DNA from: Odontesthes bonariensis
Lineage: Eukaryota > Chordata > Actinopteri > Atheriniformes > Atherinopsidae
Assembly: GCF_027942865.1 (NCBI RefSeq)
Contig: NC_134514.1
Location: 39,481,765 to 39,545,764, forward strand
Length of the DNA: 64,000 bases
Direction: 5' to 3'
The translations under genes and the position numbers were made by a program. A model generated the notes under the pieces. The model made no database searches, had not been told where the DNA came from, and saw only the letters and a program-made list of their open reading frames with translations. Below are positions 32,772 to 43,312 of the stretch, piece after piece (position 1 is the first letter of the stretch; each line of letters opens with the position of its first letter).

Positions 32772-32850
32772 GGGGGTGGTCTGTGGCGTGGTGGGTTGGG
32801 CGGACGCCCCATGTGCAGGAGGCTGCAAAAGCCCAAAACATTTTTTAAAA
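32772..32850 (+). mobile_element. Very short tRNA-derived SINE with 17-bp target duplication
   Basis: The insert starts GGGGGTGGTCTGTGGCG and has TGGCGTGGTGGG, a box-A-like motif of tRNA-derived SINEs, followed by CGGACGCCCCATGTGCAGG. It ends in an A-rich stretch with no box B. The flanks AAAGGAACCAAACTTTG (32755-32771) and AAAGGATCCAAACTTTG (32851-32867) match at 16 of 17 positions. It interrupts the L1 linker. Confidence 0.75.
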
Positions 32851-33830
32851 AAAGGATCCAAACTTTGCCAAATTTGTAGAAAACTCTATAGATATGTATT
32901 TCGAATTAAACAAATGTGAAACCACAGCCAGTATTAGATGGGAAGCTTTTAAAGCCTATATACGGGGAGAAATTATAAGCTACACCAGTAACAAAAATCG
33001 GCAATACAAACAAGAAACTCAGACATTAGAAAAACAAATTAAAACCATTGAGAGAGAGTTCTATCATGATAATGATCCCCAAAAACTACAAAACTTGTGT
33101 ATTTTAAGAGCTAAATATGATAAATTGACAACTGAAAAAGTGGCTAAGAGCTTAATGTGGACTAAACAAGCATATTATGACCAAGGAGAAAAAGCAAGTA
33201 AACTATTAGCCTGGAGAATTAAGAAAAAACAGGCTGAAAGGACAATCCATACCATTAAGACAAAAACAGGTAACTTAACGATTGACCCCTCAGAGATAAA
33301 TGATAACTTTAGAGAGTTTTACAAGCTTTTATACTAATCAGAATATGATGTAAATGAAGAAGCTCAGAACACTTTTCTCGACCAGTTACAATTCCAGACA
33401 TTATCAGAGGAGGATAATGACACTCTTAAAGGAACGGTTCGGCGTAAAATGATAATTTGAGCATCACATGGTCATGCCACATAATTTATATGGGTGATGA
33501 GCCTTTCTCCGAAAGACCGCGGCATTCCGAAGTTGGCTATTTTGAAGTGTTTTGTTAGAAACGCAGCCAATGCAACTGTACGGGGCCAATTTGGGAAATA
33601 TAAGAAATCGGTTGTTTTTCCGCGATAAACAAGCTCAAAAGCGCTACATACTTCAGCTGTGTCATAACAAAGGCCTCGTCAAGCAAACCGAGGCACAGAG
33701 AAGTTCATCGGACCACACAGCCTTTCACTGGCTTGTGTTTTTTGAGGCATCACCGGTAGTTCCAACTCCTAGTCTGACCCGGATGTAGGCCTACTGCTTC
33801 AAGTTATCAAAGGGAGGCTGAGACGCAAAT

Positions 33831-34095
33831 ATGGCAGAAGACGACCATAATTTTTTCGAAGACGAGCCATTTGCGTTTGAAGGCCAACCATACTTGTTTG
33901 AGCCCGAATATACAGACGAGGAGTTGCGGGAACGGGAGGAACAACAGAGATGTGCGGAGCAAGCGTCAGTGGGTGCTTCTGCTCGGTGGCGTACTGGAGG
34001 TACATGGTGGTGTAGCAGTGCTGCGAGGTGATGCCGTCGGAGGAGGAGATCTTCTGTTGCCAGGAGTGGGAACTGTTAGGCACAGACGCTTTGCG
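33831..34095 (+). pseudogene. Transposon-borne exon with a P2X7 C-terminal-like (ballast) cysteine motif
   Basis: The exon opens MAEDDHNFFEDEPFAFEG with an acidic stretch, then YTDEELREREEQQR. It reaches WWCSS and, in another frame after a small deletion, CEVMPSEEEIFCCQEWELL. The spaced W-C ... C ... MP-S-E-E-x(3)-C-C pattern resembles the zinc-binding C-terminal (ballast) domain of P2X7 receptors, which is known also to occur in fish proteins lacking a channel. A splice-donor-like CG|GTAAGA sits at 34094-34099. No channel transmembrane segment is visible. The L2 insertion that follows removes the continuation. Similarity judged by eye. Confidence 0.55.
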
Positions 34096-34304
34096 GTAAG
34101 ATGTGTTTGCATCACTTCCTGTTACCTTGCTTGTGCACTGTGGAATTTCTTGCTCCGCTTGGAGTACTGATAATCACTTTATTTCTATCTATAACTTACA
34201 CAATTTTGCATAGTTAAACTCTATAGCTTACCGTTCTGTTCTAACACACTCCTACAGATCTTTATTCTCACTTTTTAACGGTGTGTCTGGTTCTCTAGCG
34301 TAGC

Positions 34305-35189
34305 ATGGCTACCGGTTCTCTTCCTCCTTCTCCTGCTTTCACCTGCTCCGTGTGTCAGATGTTTAGTTACTCCTCTGCCTCCTTTAGCGATAATGGTACA
34401 TGTAACAAATGTAGTCTTTTTGTAGTTTTGGAGGCGAGGTTATCTGAATTGGAAGCTCGGCTCTGCACTGTTGAAAATCGACCGATAGCGAGCCAGGTCC
34501 CTTTAGCCAGTGTGGAGCCACCTAGCGTAGCTAGCTCCATTAGCCGCCCCCAGGCAGAACCCGAGCAGCCGGGATTACATCGTGGCTGGGTGACTGTCAG
34601 GAAGAGGCATAGCTCTAAAGTCAAGCCCGTTGTTCACCATCGACCTGTCCACGCTTCAAACAGATTTTCCCCACTCAGCGACACACCCGCTGAGGACAAA
34701 ACCCTGGTAATTGGCAGCTCTATAGTCAGAAACGTGGCATTAGAGGCACCAGCGGCCATAGTCAAATGCATTCCAGGGGCCAGAGCGGGCGACATAGAAT
34801 CCTATTTAAAACTGCTGGCTAAGGATAAACGTAAATATGGTAAAATAGTTATTCACGTCGGCGTTAATGACACCCGGTTACGCCAATCGGAGGTCACTAA
34901 AATTAATGTTGCATCGGTGTGTAATTTTGCCAAAACAATGTGGGACTCCGTAGTTTTCTCTGGACCCCTGCCAAATCTGACCAGTGATGACATGTTTAGC
35001 CGCATGTCCTCCTTCAATCGCTGGCTGTCTAGATGGTGTCCAGCAAACAACGTGGGCTACAGAGATAATTGGCAATCTTTCTGGAGAAAACCTGGTCTGA
35101 TGAGGAGAGACGGCATCCATCCCACTTTGGAAGGAGCAGCTCTCATTTCTGGAAATATGGATGAATTTATTTGCCACCCTAAAACATGA
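34305..35189 (+). CDS. L2 LINE ORF1 protein, SGNH/esterase domain
   Basis: 294 residues. The N-terminus has a CSVCQMF...CNKC pair (C-x2-C twice), possibly zinc-binding. A short coiled-coil-like stretch [16 protein letters not shown] follows. From about residue 125 is an SGNH-type domain with [21 protein letters not shown] and [14 protein letters not shown], the last carrying the Asp-x-x-His of the catalytic set. Such ORF1 proteins occur in CR1/L2-group LINEs, where they are thought to aid RNP formation or membrane interaction. The frame is intact from ATG to stop, and AGCATGG gives a usable start context. Confidence 0.85.
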   Translation: MATGSLPPSPAFTCSVCQMFSYSSASFSDNGTCNKCSLFVVLEARLSELEARLCTVENRPIASQVPLASVEPPSVASSISRPQAEPEQPGLHRGWVTVRKRHSSKVKPVVHHRPVHASNRFSPLSDTPAEDKTLVIGSSIVRNVALEAPAAIVKCIPGARAGDIESYLKLLAKDKRKYGKIVIHVGVNDTRLRQSEVTKINVASVCNFAKTMWDSVVFSGPLPNLTSDDMFSRMSSFNRWLSRWCPANNVGYRDNWQSFWRKPGLMRRDGIHPTLEGAALISGNMDEFICHPKT

Positions 35190-35210
35190 CAACCCAGGGT
35201 TCAGACCAGG

Positions 35211-36880
35211 ATGCAGAGTTGTAGTCTTACACACTTCTCTGCAGCCTCCCACCTGCTGCTACCCACCCAATCAATTAACACAAAAGGAGCAAATCCTCTT
35301 GTGCAAAAAGAAATTATTAAAACAAAAACTTTAACTGAACAAAAACATCAAACTATTAAATGTGGTCTGCTGAATATCAGATCTCTCCTTTCGAAGTCTC
35401 TGTTAGTGAATGAGTTGATTTGTGATCATCATATTGATATATTTAGTCTTACAGAAACCTGGCTGCAGCAGGAGGATCATGTTAGCATCATGTTAGCATC
35501 ATGTTAGCATTAATGAAGCAACTCCCTCTGACTGTTTAAATGTTCACGTTCCTCGAACCACAGGCAGAGGAGGAGGAGTGGCAGCTATCTTCAGATCAGG
35601 GTTACTAATCAGTCCCAGACCCAAGATTAGTTTGAGCTCTTTTGAATCTGTGATTCTCAGTTTTTCCCATGCAAAGTGGAAATCACAGAAACCTCTTGTG
35701 TTTGTTGTTGTGTATCGTCCACCTGGCCCTTATTCTGAGTTTCTGTCTGAATTCTCAGAGTTTTTATCCCAGTTAGTGCTGAGTACAGATAAAGTCATTG
35801 TAGTGGGTGACTTTAATATTCATGTAGATGTTGAAAATGACAGCCTGAATATGAACTTTAATTCTATATTAGACTCTATTGGATTTTCTCAGAGTGTTCA
35901 CAGAGCGACTCACTGCCTTAATCACACCCTTGATCTTGTGCTGACTTATGGCATTGAGAGTGAACAGTTAACAGTGTTCCCTCATAACTCTGTCTTATCT
36001 GAAAATTTTTTGATAACCTTTGAGTTTACATTACTTGACTATACAGTTTCTGAGAAGAAATTTACATATAGAAGGTGTCTATCAGAGGATGCTGTAACCA
36101 GATTTAAAGAATTAATTCCATCATCCTTTTCTTCACTGCCATGTACAGATATGACAGAGGACGACTACCTAAACTTTACTCCAGCAGCACTTGACTCTCT
36201 TGTTGACAGCACTATAGTTTCAATGCGTACAGCACTGGACAATGTTGCCCCTCTGAAAAGGAAGGTAATCAGTCAGAAGAGGTTGGCTCCTTGGTATAAT
36301 TCACAGCTGCGTGCTTTAAAGCAGACTGCAAGAAAGCTGGAGAGACAGTGGCGTTCCTCTAATTTAGAAGAGTCTCAGTTAGTCTGGAAAGATAGTTTAA
36401 CAATGTATAAGAAAGCCCTTCGTAAAGCTAGAACTGCTTATTTTTCATCATTGATAGAAGAGAATAAGAACAATCCCAGGTTTCTCTTCAGCACTGTAGC
36501 CAGTCTGACTAAGAGTCCGAGCTCTGCTGAGCCAGGTATTCCTTTAACTCTCAGCAGTGATGATTTCATGAGCTTCTTTATCAATAAAATTGTTTCTATC
36601 AGAGAGAAGATTGATGGAGTCCTTCCCACTATTATCAGTGATGTATCATCAAGTACAGCAGCTTTAGAAGTATCTTTAGAACCTGATTTGTATTTAGACG
36701 GCTTCTGCCCAGTTGATCTCTCTGAACTAACGACAGCAATAGTCTCTTCTAAACCATCAACTTGTGTTTTAGACCCAATCCCAACCAGACTGTTCAAGGA
36801 GGTTTTCCCATTAATTGACACTTCCATATTGGATTTGATCAATCTGTCTTTGTTGACAGGATATGTACCTCAGACTTTTA
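35211..36880 (+). pseudogene. L2 ORF2 endonuclease and linker, frameshifted by an 11-bp triplication
   Basis: Begins before [16 protein letters not shown] and reaches [14 protein letters not shown]. At about 35478-35510 the word ATGTTAGCATC is present in three tandem copies where the reading needs one; the extra 22 bp shift the frame and give a stop. The endonuclease resumes in the 35578-36966 frame with VVYRPPGPYSEF, VVGDFNIHVD, LDLVLTYG and ENFLITFEF, where the other copy has SDHFLITFEF, so the catalytic SDH is changed. The RT is absent after TGYVPQTFK. Confidence 0.8.
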
Positions 36881-36881
36881 A

Positions 36882-37136
36882 GGGTTTGAATCCCATTCCC
36901 GCTTATCTTACCTCTTTTATTTCTCCCCCTACCCGAACCAGGGTTTGCATCCCCACCCCGCTGTGACTGGTGTGCAGTTGGTGAGAGGCTGAGGTAGCTT
37001 GTGGCTGTAAAAAAATGGTTGTTGTGGTGTGAGGAGCAGATCTATATAGGGAGTATAGGGAATTACTCACTGAGTCTGGTCCTTTATTTTATTATTTATT
37101 TTTTCGTTAGCACAAGTTTCTTGTGTTTACCTTGAA
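36882..37136 (+). repeat. Non-L2 segment in L2 copy 3, shared with copy 4
   Basis: Starts GGGTTTGAATCCCATTCCCG and continues to CTTGAATAG just before the L2 3' UTR. The same segment stands at 41652-41908 in L2 copy 4. It is absent from copies 1 and 2. No protein motif is recognised. Confidence 0.75.
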
Positions 37137-38374
37137 TAGGGATGGCTCAGGTGATCCTGAAACATCCCATAGTTAAGCTGCTATAGGCCTAGACTGCTGG
37201 GGGGCCTCATCTGTCACACCTTTCCTCACTTTACTCTCTTTATGTATATGTGATATTATTGTGGTCATTAACTCGTGTTTCCCTGTTCCAACAGGCCCTC
37301 CCTCCCTTTCTGTCTTCTCAAACCCCAGCTGGTTGAGGCGGATGGCCACCCTTCCTGAGTCTGGTTCTGCCAGAGGTTTCTTCCTGTTCAAAGGGAGTCG
37401 TTTCTCTCCACAGTCGCCTCAGGCACGCTCAGGCCGGGAGATTGGACCGAAAAACAAAAAGTTTTCAGTGCAATCTGTTGGTTTCCTTAGCTAGGAAATT
37501 GTTTTTGAATTGGCTCTATATGAACGAATTGGATTATTTTATGAATTATGATTATTATTAATTAATTGAATTCCAATTGGCTTGAATTGGACTTACTATC
37601 TAAGTGCCTTGAGATGACATTTGTTGTATTTGGCGCTATATAAATAAAAATGAATTGAATTGAATTGAATATGCCGAATGAAAACACCTGTTTGTCATCT
37701 AAAAGACATTTTGTGTCGCTAATAGACAAAGGTGAGTTTTTTTGTTTTGTTTTACATTGCATTTCTTATATTTTCCAAATTGGCCCCGTACAGTTGCATT
37801 GGCTGCGTTTCTAACAAAACACTTCAAAATAGCCAACTTCGGCATGCCGCGGTCTTTCGGAGAAAGGCTTATCACCCATATAAATTATGTGGCATGACCA
37901 TGTGATGCTCAAATTATCATTTTACGCCGAACCATTCCTTTAATAATCCACTAACAATAAAGGACCTTTTAGAAGCTATAGGAGAAATTAATAGTGGTAA
38001 AACACCTGGACCAGATGGGCTGCCAATAGAATTTTATAAAGAATTTAAAAGTAAACTAGTACAGCCACTTTTAGACATGAATAATGAATCATTTGAATTT
38101 GTCACGCCATGGGACTCATGTTTTAAGTTATGTTTTAGGTTACGTTTTGGTGTTCAGTTCATGTCCAGGGGGGTATTCCTAGAAAGTAGCTAAAGAAAGC
38201 CAGGCTATAGCCGGAAAGCGTCGCTTGAACTAGCGCCATCTCCCATTTAAGCCTTAAGTCGTTCCTCAAAGATATTTTAGCTGCATCTCGGTGAGGCTAA
38301 TCCAAGCGAGGCTTACATAGCCTAGCTTAGTGCGAGTGCACGAGGAACGTAAGAAGCCCTGACGAGTGGATGGT

Positions 38375-39050
38375 GGAAAAACAGAGATCTGTGTGAAAAG
38401 GAGCGCAAGACAAGAGCTGTTATTTTTTCGGCAGCTGAACAAATAGTGCTGATGGAGCTGTATGAGGATTTTAAAAGTGTCATCACCAGAAATGGTAACA
38501 CAGCTGCGATCAATAAAGCGAAGAAACGGCATGGCAAACAACTGCAGACAGACTAAATGCGTAAGTTATGAAAGTTTCATACCATTGACATTCATTTTAC
38601 TGTCCTCATGTATTTATGCTCTCCTCTTGGTGTTATAATGTGTTTACATAAAGCATGCTGAATTGTCTCTGTATGAGATGTACTGCACAAATATACTGGC
38701 CCTGCTCAGTTTATTAATGACCCAATAATCGACACGCATCATCATACTTTGTGACTATATTATCGTGAGTGTGTGACCCACATATTAATTTTTCACTGTT
38801 ACATCTCAACAGGAGCAATCTTAACAGCCAAAAGCGTACCTGGCAGCAGGTGAAGGTAAAGTACAGGAACATATTTCAGAGTGGGAAGTAGCCTTTGAAG
38901 AAATGTGTTTGTCCAATAAAGAGAGCACCAAACTAGATATAGAATACAAGAAACTGAAAATAAAAAAGATCAAGCTAGAGATTATGAAACTGGAGAGGGA
39001 TGTTAGTATAAATTCAGATAAAGGAGAAGGTCGTGTTGTGAACTGTATTT
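38375..39050 (+). pseudogene. Harbinger Myb/SANT-like DNA-binding protein
   Basis: The first exon has RAVIFSAAEQIVLMELYEDF and continues with NTAAINKAKKRHGK, but a TAG lies near 38553. A second exon follows an AG at about 38812 with RTWQQVKVKYRNIF, and then a lysine-rich helix (TKLDIEYKKLKIKKIKLEIM) to a stop near 39050. This resembles the MSANTD-type accessory protein that helps PIF/Harbinger transposases enter the nucleus and bind the ends. Exon limits are approximate. Confidence 0.6.
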
Positions 39051-39547
39051 AATTCTGTTTTCTCTCCATAGCTTGAGAAACATGTAATAATAATTAAACA
39101 ATTCAACAAACTTGAACTCAAACCTGTCATTATTGTACGGTTCATGCAACGTGTTAGAAATGTGTTTATACATTTATATTCACAGTGGGGTGCCATGGCC
39201 TAAATGTGTGGAAAGTTAGAAATCATCTCTGTCCATTTAGCCTTCTTACACTTGCTCTGACTTAAACTGCTACTGTGTCAGTGCTAAATTATGAAAAGAA
39301 GTTCTAACTCAAAGGTCACAACAATAAGGATCAAAGGAAATATGTGTCCCTGTACAGGTCCCTCACTGTGTCAGGAGAAACTGAGTCCTTTCAGGCACTG
39401 GAAGCTGCAGGGACTCAACGAAGAAAAGACTTGAGCCTGAAAAGTTGTCCACAAGACAAAATGTATAAAATATTAACTATCAAATTTAAGATGGCTCTGT
39501 CAGAAGTCAGCCATGGTGCCTGAGAACTTTAAGCAATGAACCTGTAT

Positions 39548-40510
39548 TTAATTTGGCCAAAGGTCATTTCTATCCGTGCCCTTGTTGTAGCATGTGCATG
39601 TGCATGCCCTTGTTCCTGGATCAGGATATGGCGTGAGGAGGTACGGCCAGCATGCATAGCCTCTGTTCCCAAGCAGGACACCATTGAACTCTCCTGCAGA
39701 ATAGGAGAAATGTTGGATGGATATACATGTGTTAAGACTTGGCAATTTGATGCAATATTTGCCTTATATGGCTATCTATAATAAAGTATGACGAGCACTT
39801 TAAATTCCTTAATATGACCTCTACACCTGACCTCTCATTAGATTACCAAAATTCTGCCTATGCTACACCTTACTTCAAAAGTACACTCCTTCAGGTCAGT
39901 AAAATTCTCACGCCTTGTGCAAACCTCTGTGCCAGTGAGGATGCTCGGAACATCCTAGAATCATGAACTGATCCCGGCCATTTAGCCTCAATGTTGGAAA
40001 TGAAATGAGCTCCATCACAGATCATCTGTATGCACGGAGGATAGGAGTCAATGATGAGCTTTCACAGGGCATAAATGTAACATTGCTCAGCATTACTCAA
40101 AGGGGTTGATGTGGTGTTTTTCAAAATGAGAAATCCAGTTCAGAGTCTATGGACAATTATCCCCAAGTGTACCTGAACATTTAGGATATGGAAAAATGTT
40201 CGGTTTACTTAGTGAGCCTCCACGGGTCCAGCAGGGGCCTGGACAATGTGACAATGTTTAAATCCAGACTGAAAACAGTTCTATTTAGATGTGCATATGA
40301 CACCTGAAAGTATTTTATCTGCACTCTTCACTTTTAAATGAATTAATTAATGATTTTTTTTTGTTTTTTGGAATGATTTAATTGCCTTCTTGTGATTTTA
40401 TGTAGCTGTAAAGCACTTTGAATTACCTCGTGTACGAATTGTGCTCTACAAATTGCCTTGCCTTGGATGCGTACATGGGTACAGTGTAGTGCACCGATAA
40501 CATTAGGGAA
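39548..40510 (-). pseudogene. HARBI1-like DDE transposase, two catalytic Asp replaced
   Basis: On the minus strand: PNVIGALHCTHVRI (40510-40468) corresponds to the usual GAID-CTH block, with the Asp replaced by His. After a LINE tail the text continues with IEAKWPGSVHDSRMF (about 40000-39955). An exon ending at 39548 reads GEFNGVLLGNRGYACWPYLL, where LLGDRGYP is usual, so the second Asp is Asn. The first part is interrupted by the LINE fragment at 40203-40466. Family known: HARBI1-type transposase; the copy is inactive by inference. Confidence 0.75.
40203..40466 (+). mobile_element. LINE 3' end fragment
   Basis: The text TFKSRLKTVLFRCAYD followed by a stop, then a 3' UTR ending AAAGCACTTTGAATTACC and GCCTTGCCTTGG. 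This is the 3' end of the LINE-like family also present on minus at 43445-45235. It interrupts the Harbinger transposase. Confidence 0.65.
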
Positions 40511-40735
40511 GCCTGAGGGAGATGATGAACTTAATGCAAATACTTCAGCCAGTAGGTTGTTTTACATTATCGGCTACTGTAAATGTGGAGCAGCATTTCT
40601 TTCGGGAGTCTGTTTCAGCCGGTCGGACATTTTTTGAGTTGCAGCTAAGCTAAGCTTCAACTTTAACCTGCCCGGGACCAGGCTAGTTCAGCAGCATAAA
40701 TTACCATGGTTACTCAGCGGGCGTTCAAATAAGCC

Positions 40736-42479
40736 ACCTTTATCTATAAAACCAGATGAACCCAATAGGTTGGTCAGACTACAAGCATGTGTTAAAGACA
40801 TAAAGACCTGGATGACTCAGAACTGTCTGCTGCTAAATTCAGATAAACTGAAGTCGTTATCTTTGGACCTGAGCGTTTCAGGGAGAAACTGTCTAGCTAT
40901 ATAGTTACTCTAGATGGTATTTCCTTGGCTTCTAGTTCTACAGTGAGGAACCTTGGAGTTATTTTTGACCAGAATTTATCATTTGAATCGCATATAAAAC
41001 AGGTTTCTAGGACTGCCTTCTTTCACCTTCGTAATATTGTTAAAATCAGGAACATCTTGTCTCAGAGTGATGCAGAAAAACTAGTCCATGCATTTGTTAC
41101 TTCAAGATTGGACTACTGTAATTCTTTATTATTGGGCTGTCCCACATATTCTCTGAAAAGCCTCCAGCTGATCCAAAATGCTGCAGCCAGAGTTCTGATG
41201 AGAACTAACAGCAGAGATCATATTTCTCCAGTTTTAGCTTCTCTTCATTGGCTCCCTGTTAAATTCAGAATAGAATTTAAGATTCTTCTCCTCACATATA
41301 AAGCTCTTAATGACCGAGCTCCATCATATCTTAAAGATCTCATTGTAAGATATTTTCCTAACAGAGCACTTCGTTCCCAAACTGCAGGTTTACTTGAGGT
41401 TCCCAGAGTTTCTAAAAGTAGAATGGGAGGCAGAGCCTTCAGTTATCAGGCCCCTCTCTTGTGGAATAAGCTGCCAGTAAATGTCCGGGAAGCAGACACC
41501 CTTTCCACTTTTAAGACCAGGCTTAAAACTTTCCTTTTTTATAAAGCTTATAGTTAGGTCTGTTGAATCTGATAGTGTATCTGCTAGTGTGTCTTGTTCT
41601 GCCTCCACCTCTGGCACCTTCTATACTTTCATTACCCCCTACCCGAACCAGGGTTTGAATCCCATTCCCGCTTATCTTACCTCTTTTATTTCTCCCCCTA
41701 CCCGAACCAGGGTTTGCATCCCCACCCCGCTGTGACTGGTGTGCAGTTGGTGAGAGGCTGAGGTAGCTTGTGGCTGTAAAAAGATGGTTGTTGTGGTGTG
41801 AGGAGCAGATCTATATAGGGAGTATAGGGAATTACTCACTGAGTCTGGTCCTTTATTTTATTATTTATTTTTTCGTTAGCACAAGTTTCTTGTGTTTACC
41901 TTGAATAGGGATGGCTCAGGTAATCCTGAAACATCCCATAGTTAAGCTGCTATAGGCCTAGACTGCTGGGGGGCCTCATCTGTCACACCTTTCCTCACTT
42001 TACTCTCTTTATGTATATGTGACATTATTGTGGTCATTAACTCGTGTTTCCCTGTTCCAACAGATATCCTTTGAATGGTGTTACAGTGCCGCCGCCGCGG
42101 CCCCCCCCTCCCTTTCTGTCTTCTCAAACCCCAGCTGGTCGAGGCGGATGGCCACCCTTCCTGAATCTGGTTCTGCCAGAGGTTTCTTCCTGTTAAAAGG
42201 GAGTCGTTTCTCTCCACAGTCGCCTCAGGCACGCTCAGGACGGGAGATTGGACCGAAAAACAAAAAGTTTTCAGTGCAATCTGTTGGTTTTCTTAGCTAG
42301 GAAATTGTTTTTGAATTGGCTCTATATGAACGAATTGGATTATTTTATGAATTATGATTATTATTAATTAATTGAATTCCAATTGGCTTGAATTGGACTT
42401 ACTATCTAAGTGCCTTGAGATGACATTTGTTGTATTTGGCGCTATATAAATAAAAATGAATTGAATTGAATTGAATTGT
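40736..42479 (+). mobile_element. L2/Maui-type LINE, copy 4, 5'-truncated
   Basis: Begins in the RT just after the catalytic motif (LSIKPDEPNR), has one frameshift near 40845, then an open frame 40925-41557 for the RT C-terminal domain. Between this stop and the L2 3' UTR (from 41909) a segment of about 350 bp is inserted, shared in part with copy 3. Ends with a GAATT tail at about 42479. Confidence 0.85.
41558..41908 (+). repeat. Foreign segment between ORF2 stop and 3' UTR of L2 copy 4
   Basis: Contains CTACCCGAACCAGGGTTT twice (about 41637 and 41697). From 41652 it matches 36882-37136 of copy 3. The left 95 bp are unique to copy 4 in this window. No recognised family. Confidence 0.7.
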
Positions 42480-43312
42480 GAAACGGAACTCTCGCTAAAT
42501 TTAGCTAGAAGTAGCGAAATAAGCCAGGCTTTCCGCTAAGCCAGCTTCTAGGAAAACCCCCCAGGTTTTGAGTTTCAGTCTTGTCATTGTTTTTTCCCCC
42601 TCACTCTGGTCATTGGTTCATTCACATCATTAGTTCATTCACTGCACCCGTTAGTCATTGTCACCAGGTGCACTCACTCTCCTATCACTCCCAGCCCTCT
42701 ATTTAGTCTCCTGTCTCCCCTGTTTGTTTGTCGGATCTTTGTTTGCTTACCTTGCCTTCGTTGCTTCCCATGATATTCGTCGTTCGTCAAGCTAAGTATT
42801 TATTCATACCATGCCATGCCCAGTTCTTTGTTTGTTTTGTTCACAGTTATATTTTTGAATCCGGCTCAGCCGTGCTTTTAGTTTGAACCTTGTTTTTTTC
42901 TTGTAAATAAACCCAGTTTTGCTTTTGAAGTCCGCATCCGTGTCCTACCTTCACCATCCCCACCCCAACGTGACAGAATTGGGAATGCTTCCAGACTCAT
43001 TGAGAGTAGCTACTATAACTCTTTTATTAAAACCAAATAACTCCCCAACTGAATGCTTGTCCTACAGGGATATTAGTCTCATGGGATGTGACACTAAGAT
43101 ATTATGTAAAGCTCTCGCTAAGAGACTAGACACATATTTACCTAAATTGATAATTGATGACCAACAAGGTTTTGTTAAAAAATGGACAGGGCTCTCACAA
43201 TATCAGACGGGTTCTAAATATATTATATGAGAAACATGATGCGAAAGATACAGCACTGCTGGCTCTGGATGCAATGCAAGCATTCGACAGAATTGAGTGG
43301 AACTACCTCTAA

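Larger units (their letters stand above)
34165..37670 (+). mobile_element. L2/Maui-type LINE, copy 3, with RT deleted and foreign 3' segment
   Basis: Contains 5' sequence, an intact ORF1 (34305-35189), ORF2 endonuclease and linker (35211-36881), then a non-L2 segment (36882-37136), the L2 3' UTR (37137-37660) and a GAATT tail. The left boundary is approximate. It lies inside the TTAA element. Confidence 0.8.
33430..37939 (+). mobile_element. TTAA-target DNA transposon with about 190-bp inverted ends
   Basis: The flanks are TTAA at 33426-33429 and 37940-37943. The left end AGGAACGGTTCGGCGTAAAATG and the right end CATTTTACGCCGAACCATTCCT are inverted copies, and the similarity continues for about 190 bp (to GGGGCCAATTTGG near 33592 and CCAAATTGGCCCC near 37777). 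TTAA targets are known for piggyBac and Kolobok; which applies here is not settled. The element carries a P2X7-like exon and was later split by an L2 LINE. It lies in the L1 ORF2. Confidence 0.85.
38168..42562. mobile_element. PIF/Harbinger transposon, about 4.4 kb, with both protein genes
   Basis: The ends GGGGGGTATTCCTAGAA and TTCTAGGAAAACCCCCC are inverted copies. The empty site reconstructed from the LTR suggests a short target repeat such as CAG or CCAG; the G runs prevent an exact limit. Inside are a Myb/SANT-like gene on plus (38375-39050) and a DDE transposase on minus (39548-40510). It later received two LINE fragments. Confidence 0.82.
38100..42975 (+). repeat. Solo LTR (about 480 bp) split by a Harbinger element, 5-bp TSD
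   Basis: The LTR starts TGTCACGCC at 38100 and ends ACGTGACA at 42975; GAATT flanks both ends (38095-38099, 42976-42980). The LTR itself is 38100-38167 plus 42563-42975; the rest is the inserted Harbinger. Removing the LTR and one GAATT makes the L1 frame continuous. It is related to the fragment at 4979-5275. Confidence 0.88.
32520..43312 (+). mobile_element. L1-type LINE remnant that hosts three large nested insertions
   Basis: Coding pieces on the plus strand are 32520-33425, 37944-38099 and 42981-43312. They read in order through endonuclease end, linker, RT entry and RT palm. Each gap corresponds to a mobile element with its own target duplication: a TTAA element (33430-37939) and a solo LTR (38100-42975). 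Inside the first piece a tRNA-SINE interrupts the linker. Neither a 5' end nor a 3' tail was recognised. Confidence 0.85.
32520..43312 (+). pseudogene. L1-type ORF2 fragments (endonuclease, linker, RT)
   Basis: The endonuclease end reads SRIDYFLISMELL and VISHHAAVSMEV; the second normally has SDHAPV, so the catalytic Asp has become His. The linker frame 32894-33337 has WEAFKAYIRGEIISY and GEKASKLLAWRIKKKQ. Piece two gives INSGKTPGPDGLPIEFYK, the RT entry motif. Piece three has PDSLRVATITLLLKPN, YRDISLMGCDTKILCKALA, DDQQGF and, after a frameshift, [17 protein letters not shown], the palm motif A. The text stops before the catalytic FADD motif. Confidence 0.8.

Noticed and set aside
33799..34083. 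94-codon minus-strand frame
   Set aside because: It is antisense to the P2X7-like exon, which has the recognised motif and the splice donor.
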